Shown here one piece after another: positions 55,607-62,461 of a stretch of 64,000 nucleotides of DNA. Source of the stretch: Azospirillum fermentarium (GTDB lineage: Bacteria; Pseudomonadota; Alphaproteobacteria; Azospirillales; Azospirillaceae); contig NZ_JAOQNH010000003.1 in assembly GCF_025961205.1 (NCBI RefSeq), positions 392,501 through 456,500 of the forward strand. Reading direction: 5' to 3'. Below the pieces are notes generated by a model that did not search any database, was not told where the DNA came from, and saw nothing but the letters and a program-made list of their open reading frames with translations. The position numbers and the translations under genes are program-made. How positions within the stretch are numbered: the first letter of the stretch is position 1; each line of letters begins with the position of its first letter.

Positions 55607-57769
55607 TTGCCCATCCGCAGCACCGGGGCCGCACGGCCCGCCGTCCGTCCGGGGCGCCCCTATCCGCTGGGGGCCAGTTGGGACGGGCACGGGGTGAACT
55701 TCGCCCTGTTCTCCGCCCACGCGGAACGGGTGGAACTCTGCCTGTTCGACGCCACCGGGATGCGGGAGACCGACCGCATCACCCTGCCCGACTACACCGA
55801 CGAGGTGTGGCACGGGTACCTGCCCGACGTGCAGCCGGGCCAGCTCTACGGCTACCGCGTCTACGGCCCCTACGAACCGTCCGCCGGTCACCGCTTCAAC
55901 CCCAACAAGCTGCTGCTGGACCCCTACGCCAAGGCGCTGTTCGGCACCATCAAATGGTCGGATGCCCATTACGGCTACCGCGTCGGCACGGCGCGGGAGG
56001 ATCTGTCGTTCGACCGGCGCGACAACGCCCGGTCCATGCCCAAATGCCGGGTGGTGGACAACGCCTTCACCTGGGGGCAGGAGCGGCGGCCCAACGTGCC
56101 GTGGTCCGACACCATCATCTACGAGGCCCACGCCCGCGGCTTCACCATGCGCCATCCGGGCGTGCCGCCCCAGGCGCGCGGCACCTTCGCCGGGCTGTCC
56201 ATGCCGACGGTCATCGCGCATCTGAAGGCGCTGGGGATCACGGCGGTGGAACTGCTGCCGGTTCACGCCTTCACCGACGACCGCCATCTGGTGGGGCAGG
56301 GGCTGCACAATTACTGGGGCTACAACTCCATCGGTTTCTTCGCGCCGGAACCCCGCTACCTCGCCACCGGCGTGGTGTCGGAGTTCAAGACCATGGTCGC
56401 CCGCCTGCACGACGCCGGGATCGAGGTGATCCTGGACGTGGTCTACAACCACACGGGCGAGGGCAACCATCTGGGCCCCACCCTGTCGTTCAAGGGCATC
56501 GACAACGCCTCCTACTACCGGCTGCTGCCGGAGGACCGGCGCTATTACATCAACGACACCGGCACCGGCAACACGCTGAACCTGTCGCACCCGCGGGTGC
56601 TGCAGATGGTGATGGACAGCCTGCGCTATTGGGTGTCGGAGATGCATGTGGACGGGTTCCGCTTCGACCTCGCCACCATCCTGGGGCGCGAGCCCCATGG
56701 CTTCGACCAGGGCAGCGGTTTTCTGGATGCCGTGCGGCAAGACCCGGTGCTGGCCGGGGTCAAGCTGATCTCCGAGCCGTGGGACGTGGGGCCGGGCGGC
56801 TATCAGGTGGGCAACTTCCCCCCCGGCTGGTCGGAATGGAACGACCGCTACCGCGACACCGTGCGGCGGTTCTGGCGCGGCGACGACGGCATGCTGCCGG
56901 AACTGGCCGGGCGGGTGGCCGGGTCGTCGGACCTGTTCGACAAGCGCGGGCGGCGCCCGTGGGCGTCCATCAACTTCGTCACCGCCCACGACGGCTTCAC
57001 GCTGGCCGATCTCGTCTCCTACAACAACAAGCACAATCTGGCCAACGGCGAGGACAACCGCGACGGCCATTCCGCCAATTACTCCAACAACCACGGGGCG
57101 GAGGGGCCGACCGACGACCCGGCCATCCGCACCGTGCGCGGCCGCCAGCGCCGCAACCTTCTCGCCACGCTGCTGCTGTCCCAGGGCACGCCCATGCTGC
57201 TGGCCGGCGACGAGCTGGGCCAGACCCAGCACGGCAACAACAACGCCTATTGCCAGGACAACGAGCTGACGTGGCTGGACTGGTCGCGGTTCGAAAAGGA
57301 AGAGACGCACCCCATGGCCACCTTCGTCCGCCGGCTGACCGCCATGCGGGCGATCCACCCGGTGCTGCGGCGTCCGGTGTTCCTGCACGGGCGGGTCACC
57401 TGCCCGGCGGGGCTGAAGGACATCGCGTGGTACGCCCCCGACGGGCGGGAAAAGACCGCCGAGCAATGGCGCACCCCCCACGCCCGCACGGTGGGGCTGC
57501 TGCTGAACGGCCACGCCGGGGATTATCAGGCACCGGACGGGCGCCCGCTCGACGATTCGGTGCTGCTGATCGTGCTGAACGCCCATCACGGCGTGGTTCC
57601 CTTCACCCTGCCGGCGGTGCCGGGGGGGCGGGGGTGGCGCTGCCTGCTCGACACCCGCGTCGAGGACGGGGAGGGCGACGGGCGCATGGTGCTGAGCGGC
57701 AAGGCGGTGGATGTGGATGGGCCGGCGGTGCTGGTCTTCCAGCTGGTGGAGGCACCTGAGACGCGGTAA
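55607..57769 (+). CDS. glgX: Glycogen debranching enzyme GlgX
   Basis: GH13 isoamylase-type debranching enzyme (about 720 aa) that removes short alpha-1,6 branches from phosphorylase-trimmed glycogen. CBM48-like N-terminus (RPYPLGASWDGHGVNFALFS), then YGYRVYGPYEPSAGHRFNPN, YWGYNSIGFFAPEPRY, nucleophile aspartate in MHVDGFRFDLATILG, glutamate in VKLISEPWDVGPGGYQVG and VTAHDGFTLADLVSYN. Start uncertain: a TTG at 55607 with GGAG seven bases upstream gives the normal length; an ATG at 55442 would add 55 unrelated residues. Functionally it belongs with treS-mak and glgB. Confidence 0.95.
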   Translation: MPIRSTGAARPAVRPGRPYPLGASWDGHGVNFALFSAHAERVELCLFDATGMRETDRITLPDYTDEVWHGYLPDVQPGQLYGYRVYGPYEPSAGHRFNPNKLLLDPYAKALFGTIKWSDAHYGYRVGTAREDLSFDRRDNARSMPKCRVVDNAFTWGQERRPNVPWSDTIIYEAHARGFTMRHPGVPPQARGTFAGLSMPTVIAHLKALGITAVELLPVHAFTDDRHLVGQGLHNYWGYNSIGFFAPEPRYLATGVVSEFKTMVARLHDAGIEVILDVVYNHTGEGNHLGPTLSFKGIDNASYYRLLPEDRRYYINDTGTGNTLNLSHPRVLQMVMDSLRYWVSEMHVDGFRFDLATILGREPHGFDQGSGFLDAVRQDPVLAGVKLISEPWDVGPGGYQVGNFPPGWSEWNDRYRDTVRRFWRGDDGMLPELAGRVAGSSDLFDKRGRRPWASINFVTAHDGFTLADLVSYNNKHNLANGEDNRDGHSANYSNNHGAEGPTDDPAIRTVRGRQRRNLLATLLLSQGTPMLLAGDELGQTQHGNNNAYCQDNELTWLDWSRFEKEETHPMATFVRRLTAMRAIHPVLRRPVFLHGRVTCPAGLKDIAWYAPDGREKTAEQWRTPHARTVGLLLNGHAGDYQAPDGRPLDDSVLLIVLNAHHGVVPFTLPAVPGGRGWRCLLDTRVEDGEGDGRMVLSGKAVDVDGPAVLVFQLVEAPETR

Positions 57770-57857
57770 CGCACCACCCCGGCGTTAACCTTTGCTGGGG
57801 CGGGACGGCGGCCCGTGTTAAGGTTGCATCCTTCGGGGACGGGGGGTGCCGGGAGGA

Positions 57858-58895
57858 ATGCCGGAATACGATTTTTCCACGGTCGAGGCGGCGATCATCG
57901 ACCAGCAGCCCCATTCGTTGCGGGTTCTGCGCGAGGTGCTGGTGCGCCTGGGCATCAAGCGCGTCGACGGCTACGGCTCCGTCAAGGACGCGGCGTCCAT
58001 GCTGTCCACCGCCACCCCCGACCTGATCCTGGCCGACGCCGACGGGGAGGAGGCGGAGACGCTGCGCTTCATCCGCACGCTGCGCAACGAGCCGGGGGTG
58101 CCCAACCCGTTTGCCACCGTCATCGTCACCACTTGGCAGCCCACGCCCGCCCTGTTGCTGCGGGTCACCAACACCGGGGCCGACGACCTGATGGTCAAGC
58201 CGGTATCGCCCAAACAGGTGCAGGACCGGCTGGCCGCCCTGATCGAATCGCGCAAGAAATTTGTGGTCACCGCCGATTACACCGGCCCCGACCGCCGCAA
58301 ATCGCCGCGCGAAGGAACCCAGGTGCCGCTGATCGACGCGCCGAACACGCTGCGCCTGCGGGCCACCGGGCGGTGGGACCAGATCAACCTGCGCCAGTTG
58401 ATGATCGAATCCTGCCGGCAGGTGAACGGGCAGAAGCTGCTGCGCGGCAGCGTGCAGGTGGCGTTCCTGGTGGAACTGGCCCGTCCAAGTCTGGCGGCGG
58501 CGGAGAAACCGGCGCTGGACCATGTGGCACGGGTGCCCGCCGTCATCGACGACATCCACCGCCGCCTGCCCGAAGGCAAGACCGTTCCGGTCACCGCCCT
58601 GTGCGTTGCCATGAAGAAGGCGGTGGAAACCGTGCGCATCCAGGCCGCCGAGGGCCGGGTGGGAGAGGAGGCGGCGGACCGCCTCACCGGGCTGGCCTAT
58701 GACCTGATGCGTGCGCTGGACCCCGCCCGTCCGCTGGAGGCGATGCAGCAGGAGGTGCAGGGCGCCGTTGCCGGTTACCGTGCCCGGCTGGAGCAGATGG
58801 CCGCCGCCAAGGCCGCCGCCGCCAAACCACCGGCCGAGGCCCCGGCGGCGGATGCGGGGAAGGGTGAGGGTGCGGCCGCCGCGCCGCCTCCTTGA
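57858..58895 (+). CDS. Divergent response-regulator receiver protein
   Basis: Protein of about 345 aa. Residues about 8-130 resemble a CheY-type receiver: AAIIDQQPHSLRVLREVLVR, the phospho-acceptor region LILADADGEE, and the lysine in GADDLMVKPVSPKQVQDRL. The first acidic pair of canonical receivers is reduced (IIDQQ), so phosphorylation is uncertain. A YTGPDRRKSPRE linker, common after receivers in alphaproteobacteria, leads to a helical C-terminal region (about 165-315) of unknown type and an alanine/proline-rich tail. No DNA-binding or enzymatic output is seen. GTG at 57846 is an alternative start. Confidence 0.72.
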   Translation: MPEYDFSTVEAAIIDQQPHSLRVLREVLVRLGIKRVDGYGSVKDAASMLSTATPDLILADADGEEAETLRFIRTLRNEPGVPNPFATVIVTTWQPTPALLLRVTNTGADDLMVKPVSPKQVQDRLAALIESRKKFVVTADYTGPDRRKSPREGTQVPLIDAPNTLRLRATGRWDQINLRQLMIESCRQVNGQKLLRGSVQVAFLVELARPSLAAAEKPALDHVARVPAVIDDIHRRLPEGKTVPVTALCVAMKKAVETVRIQAAEGRVGEEAADRLTGLAYDLMRALDPARPLEAMQQEVQGAVAGYRARLEQMAAAKAAAAKPPAEAPAADAGKGEGAAAAPPP

Positions 58896-58919
58896 AAACC
58901 CGTCGCTTCTGATCCCGCC

Positions 58920-59723
58920 TCACGGCGCCGCCGGCAGCCCGACCGGCTCGAACCCGAATTTGGCCAGCGTGGCCTGACCCTCCGGCGCCAGGATGGCGGC
59001 CATCAGCCCCACCGCCGCCGGGTTGTCCAGCCGGGTCAGGGCCAGCCCGTATTCCGGCCCGGTGGCATAGGGCGGGGGCACCGGCACCACCTGCACGTCC
59101 GGCGTGGCCTTGCGCCGCTGTTCGGCCCCGCTGCAATAGGCGATCATGACGGTGATGTCCCCCCGCTGGAACGCCGACGCGATGGGATCGGGATCACTGG
59201 TGGGGGCGGTGGAGCCGCCGACGATCTTCTGCGCCTTGGCGTCCAGTTGAGCGAAGGCGCCGGGGACGGCCTTGTCGATCAGCCGGAACATCGCCCAGGT
59301 GTAATCGCCGCCGGGGTCGGCGTTGGGCGTGGAGGTGCCCAACCTGACGGCCGGGTCCAGCAGCCGGGCGGCGAAATTGGCGGCGTCCAGACCCGCCTCG
59401 GGCTTGGCGAAAGCACACAGACTGTTGCGGGTGAACATCATCACCGCCGCGGCCCGCCCGTCGGCGCGCAGTTTCAGCGCGTGGCCCATGTCGGCGGAGG
59501 TGAACAGGTCCACCGCCTCCCCCGCCTCGATCCGGTCGCGCATCAGGCCCGAGGGGCCGAAGGCGGTGCGCACCGGGGTGCCGGTGGCCTTGGTGTAATC
59601 GGCGGCGATGGCGGTCATCACCGCCTTCAGGCTGCCGGCCCCGTACAGGACCAGTTCCCCGGCCAGGGCCGGGGTGGTGGCGGCGAGCGAGGCCAGAACC
59701 GCAAGACAGCGGGAAACGCGCAT
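58920..59723 (-). CDS. Periplasmic substrate-binding protein, ModA-like
   Basis: Secreted binding protein of 267 aa with signal peptide (CLAVLASLAATTPALA). Features of the ModA/WtpA-type molybdate/tungstate family: LVLYGAGSLKAVMTAIAADY, FGPSGLMRDRIEAGEAVDLF, SADMGHALKL, VRLGTSTPNADPGGDYTW and a late MIAYCSGAEQRRK. No ModB or ModC gene is nearby. Start placed at the ATG at 59723 at the signal peptide. It follows the diheme cytochrome gene by 84 bp on the same strand and could be the last gene of that operon. The oxyanion specificity is unproven. Confidence 0.78.
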   Translation of the reverse strand: MRVSRCLAVLASLAATTPALAGELVLYGAGSLKAVMTAIAADYTKATGTPVRTAFGPSGLMRDRIEAGEAVDLFTSADMGHALKLRADGRAAAVMMFTRNSLCAFAKPEAGLDAANFAARLLDPAVRLGTSTPNADPGGDYTWAMFRLIDKAVPGAFAQLDAKAQKIVGGSTAPTSDPDPIASAFQRGDITVMIAYCSGAEQRRKATPDVQVVPVPPPYATGPEYGLALTRLDNPAAVGLMAAILAPEGQATLAKFGFEPVGLPAAP

Positions 59724-59807
59724 GGGGGATGCCCTGTCAGCAAGGGCCGGACGGTTGGCCGGCGGATTGTCGTTCCCGCCATCTATATTCATACAAATAT
59801 AACGTCG

Positions 59808-60230
59808 TCAATCATCCTCGTACTGCCCCCGCTCCGCATCGCGGTGGCAGGCCTGACAGTCGGCGAAGCTCTTGGCGCGGGTGCCCAGATGGCGCTTGCG
59901 GTGTTCGTGGAGGAACCAGCGCTGTTCGGTGATTCGCATCACGGTGCCGTCGCCGCGCCCGGCGTTGGCGGTCAGATAGGCGCGGATGTCGGCCACCGCC
60001 GCGGCGGGCAGGGACGCGTTGTCGCCGAAATGGTCGGCCAGCCCGTCCATGATGCGGTTCCAGCTTTGCGCCGGCAGCAGCCCCGGCTGAAAGGCCATGT
60101 GGCATTCGCCGCATTCCTTCTTGGTGGCCGGGTGGGTGACGGGGGGAACGCGCTCCATCTCGTTGGCCAGCCCCGGCAGGGCGGTCAGGCACAGGAACGC
60201 GGCGGCGGGAAGGGTCGGGATGCGGATCAT
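59808..60230 (-). CDS. Diheme cytochrome c (DHC type)
   Basis: Periplasmic cytochrome of 140 aa with signal peptide (TLPAAAFLCLTALPGLA) and two c-heme motifs, CGECH (first third) and CQACH (near the C-terminus). The sequence around them (ATKKECGECHMAFQPGLLPA, LHEHRKRHLGTRAKSFADC) matches the DHC family that exchanges electrons with SHP cytochromes. Its ATG overlaps the stop of the SHP-like gene (ATGA), and the cytochrome b gene overlaps SHP in the same way, so the three are translationally coupled. Confidence 0.9.
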   Translation of the reverse strand: MIRIPTLPAAAFLCLTALPGLANEMERVPPVTHPATKKECGECHMAFQPGLLPAQSWNRIMDGLADHFGDNASLPAAAVADIRAYLTANAGRGDGTVMRITEQRWFLHEHRKRHLGTRAKSFADCQACHRDAERGQYEDD

Positions 60231-60676
60231 GGCTTGCCTGTCAGGAGATAGGTGATGACATCGCCCTTTTCCCGTGCGGTGCAGGCGCGGCCCAGGACGG
60301 CGGGGCAATCGCGGGAGAAACGCTTTTCCACGTCGGCGGCGTTGGTGAAGCGGGCGGGGTTGGCGGTGACGGCCATCGGCTCGATGGACCGTCCGGTCTT
60401 CTGGTGCTGGCCGGCGCGGGTGGGGTCGGGGGTGTGGCAGGTGGCGCAGGCCGGGGTTTCCGCCTTGCCGCCCGTGTGCGGCCCCCTGTAGAGCGCCTGT
60501 CCGCGGGCGGCGTCGAAGCCGGTGAAGCCGGAATCCTCCTTCCGCGCCTCGGCGGCATAGGTGGTCAGGATGGCGTCGCGGGCCGGGTCGGCGCGGGCGG
60601 GCAGGGCGGTGCCGGCGGTCAGCAGCAGGACCGCCGCCGCCCCGGCCGGGATCAGGCGTGTCTGGGAACGTCTCAT
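60227..60676 (-). CDS. SHP-type cytochrome c (DUF1924)
   Basis: Monoheme cytochrome c of 149 aa with signal peptide and heme motif CATCH. The C-terminal half has the family features ANPARFTNAADVEKRFSRDC and LGRACTAREKGDVITYLL; in the characterised Rhodobacter sphaeroides SHP an asparagine in this region is the labile sixth heme ligand and lets the heme bind oxygen or NO. Gene order cytochrome b561, SHP, DHC is the known arrangement for this system. The start and stop both overlap neighbours by four bases. Confidence 0.9.
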   Translation of the reverse strand: MRRSQTRLIPAGAAAVLLLTAGTALPARADPARDAILTTYAAEARKEDSGFTGFDAARGQALYRGPHTGGKAETPACATCHTPDPTRAGQHQKTGRSIEPMAVTANPARFTNAADVEKRFSRDCPAVLGRACTAREKGDVITYLLTGKP

Positions 60677-61221
60677 GGATGGGCTCCGTGATGGGTGGGG
60701 GGAACGGGGGAGCGGGATGCAAGGGAAGGCAGCCGCTTCAGCCCGTGCAGGCCCAGGAGCACGGCCACGTGTCCCACCACCAGCCACAGGCCCAGCGTGG
60801 ACAGCGCCTCGTGCAGGTTCTCCAGCTTGGACAGGCTGTCGGCGGCGACGCCGCTGACGGTGACGGTGGTCAGCGCGCCCAGCAGCAGGACCGCCATCCA
60901 GGCCAGAACCGGCGAACGTCCGCGCAGCGCCCGCCCGTCGCCGCGCATCAGCCAGCCCAGCCATTGAGCCAGGGCCGCCCGCGACGGGCGGGGAATGCGC
61001 AGCGGGCTGCCTTCAGGGGCGAAGACCCCCGCCAGCAGCCGCAGGGCCAGGGCGCCCAGCACGCTGTACCCGGCCACCTGATGCATGATGTAGGTGTCCT
61101 CGTCACCGGTCAGATAGGCGACCACGAAGCCGCCCGACACCAGCGCGTGGAACAGGAAGAGAAAGCCCATCTGCGCCCGTTTCGACGGGAACGCGGGGCG
61201 GGGGAAGGAGGGGGTGGTCAT
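60673..61221 (-). CDS. Cytochrome b561-family membrane protein
   Basis: Inner-membrane di-heme b protein of 182 aa with about four helices (FLFLFHALVSGGFVVAYL, HQVAGYSVLGALALRLLAGV, AWMAVLLLGALTTVTVSGVA, LGLWLVVGHVAVLLGLHGL). Histidines His25, His47, His137 and His151 sit at helix positions suited to b-heme ligation. It probably passes electrons from the quinone pool to the diheme cytochrome and SHP. The stop overlaps the SHP start (ATGA). The ATG at 61221 lies 29 bp after a small upstream ORF. Confidence 0.9.
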   Translation of the reverse strand: MTTPSFPRPAFPSKRAQMGFLFLFHALVSGGFVVAYLTGDEDTYIMHQVAGYSVLGALALRLLAGVFAPEGSPLRIPRPSRAALAQWLGWLMRGDGRALRGRSPVLAWMAVLLLGALTTVTVSGVAADSLSKLENLHEALSTLGLWLVVGHVAVLLGLHGLKRLPSLASRSPVPPTHHGAHP

Positions 61222-61250
61222 GGCCGGTCTTCCGTCTTTGGGGAAAGGGA

Positions 61251-61388
61251 TCAGTCGGCCAGAACGCGGACGACGGTGCCGGCGGTGGTGCCGGCATCCT
61301 CGCCCCCCGCCGTCATCTGCCAGACGAAGGCGGCGGACGCGATCAGCAGCGTGGCGGCGGTCATGTGAAGAAGCATCCGGCGGAGCAT
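61251..61388 (-). CDS. Small membrane protein (45 aa) heading the cytochrome operon
   Basis: Short ORF reading MLRRMLLHMTAATLLIASAA, then FVWQMTAGGEDAGTTAG and ending VVRVLAD: a basic start, one hydrophobic helix and a short acidic periplasmic tail. GAGG lies nine bases before its ATG, and the cytochrome b gene follows 29 bp after its stop on the same strand. Too short for family assignment; it may be a small subunit or assembly factor of the b-type cytochrome, or just an uncleaved signal-anchor peptide. Confidence 0.5.
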   Translation of the reverse strand: MLRRMLLHMTAATLLIASAAFVWQMTAGGEDAGTTAGTVVRVLAD

Positions 61389-61572
61389 GGCCCGTATCCT
61401 CGTGTTGCCCGGTTGCGGTGATGGGTTTCACTGTGGACCAGCGTGCCTGAACCGCCCCTGACGCCACCGTTCAGCCGGTGTTCAGGATTTCCCCTGCCGT
61501 GTGCGGCGCAACATGGGCTAAGCTGGCGCGGTGCGGAAAAGCATCTGTGAAAACAACGGGGTGGGACGTGAC

Positions 61573-62415
61573 ATGAAGCTGGTGCGCTTTGGTGCCCCCG
61601 GTGCGGAAAAGCCGGCGTTGCTGGATGCCCATGGGGCCTTGCGCGATCTGTCGCAGCATGTGGCGGATATTGCCGGCGGTACCCTGGCGCCGGACGCGCT
61701 GGAGCGTCTGCGCCGCCTGGACCCGGAAACCCTGCCGCGGGTGGACGGCAGCCCGCGCATCGGTCCGTGCGTGGGGGGCGTGGGGAAGATCGTGTGCGTC
61801 GGCCTCAACTATTCCGACCACGCGGCGGAATCGGGGATGGCGGTCCCGCCGGAACCGGTGCTGTTCCTGAAGCCGTCCAGCAGCCTGTGCGGCCCGTACG
61901 ACGACGTGGAGATCCCCCGCGGTTCGGAAAAGGCCGATTGGGAGGTGGAACTGGGCGTCGTCATCGGCGCCTGCGCCAAATACGTGCCGGAAGACCGGGC
62001 GCTGGAGTATGTGGCCGGCTATTGCGTGGTCAACGACGTGTCGGAACGCGCGTTCCAACTGGAACGCGCCGGGCAGTGGGACAAGGGCAAGGCCCACGAC
62101 ACCTTCGCCCCCGTCGGCCCGTGGCTGGTGACGGCGGACGCGGTGCCGGACCCGCAGGATCTGGATCTGTGGCTGGAGGTGGACGGCCACCGCTACCAGT
62201 CGGGGAGCACCCGCACCATGGTGTTCGGGGTGGCCCATCTGGTGTCGTACATCAGCCGGTTCATGACCCTGCACCCCGGCGACATCATCTCCACCGGCAC
62301 GCCGCCCGGCGTCGGCATGGGGCAGAAGCCGTCGGTGTTTCTGCGCCCCGGCCAGATCATGCGGCTGGGCGTGACGGGGCTGGGCGAACAGCGCCAGCGC
62401 ACCGTCGCCGCCTGA
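61573..62415 (+). CDS. Fumarylacetoacetate hydrolase family protein
   Basis: FAH-fold metal-dependent hydrolase/lyase of 280 aa. Key blocks: CVGLNYSDHAAESG, PEPVLFLKPSSSLCGPYDDV, the metal-binding acids in DWEVELGVVIG (Glu and Glu) and YCVVNDVSERAFQLER, then KAHDTFAPVGPWL and the C-terminal DIISTGTPPGVGMGQKP. Closest in style to the 2,4-diketo-3-deoxy-fuconate hydrolase / ureidoglycolate-lyase-like group, but substrate cannot be fixed. Start chosen at the ATG at 61573 (MKLVRFGAPG). Single gene, divergent from the cytochrome operon. Confidence 0.9.
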   Translation: MKLVRFGAPGAEKPALLDAHGALRDLSQHVADIAGGTLAPDALERLRRLDPETLPRVDGSPRIGPCVGGVGKIVCVGLNYSDHAAESGMAVPPEPVLFLKPSSSLCGPYDDVEIPRGSEKADWEVELGVVIGACAKYVPEDRALEYVAGYCVVNDVSERAFQLERAGQWDKGKAHDTFAPVGPWLVTADAVPDPQDLDLWLEVDGHRYQSGSTRTMVFGVAHLVSYISRFMTLHPGDIISTGTPPGVGMGQKPSVFLRPGQIMRLGVTGLGEQRQRTVAA

Positions 62416-62422
62416 AACGGGC

Positions 62423-62455
62423 GGCCCGCCGGGGGATCGTCCACCCCGGCGGGCC
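62423..62455. terminator. Bidirectional terminator hairpin after the FAH-family gene
   Basis: Perfect 12-base arms GGCCCGCCGGGG/CCCCGGCGGGCC with a nine-base loop, in the 46-bp gap between two convergent stops. Confidence 0.7.
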
Positions 62456-62461
62456 GGTGCG

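Noticed and set aside
59808..60722. A single long frame joining two cytochrome c genes, suggesting a fusion or frameshift
   Set aside because: The two heme proteins lie in different frames with their own signal peptides and a clean ATGA overlap; the long frame is just the diheme gene's frame extended upstream.
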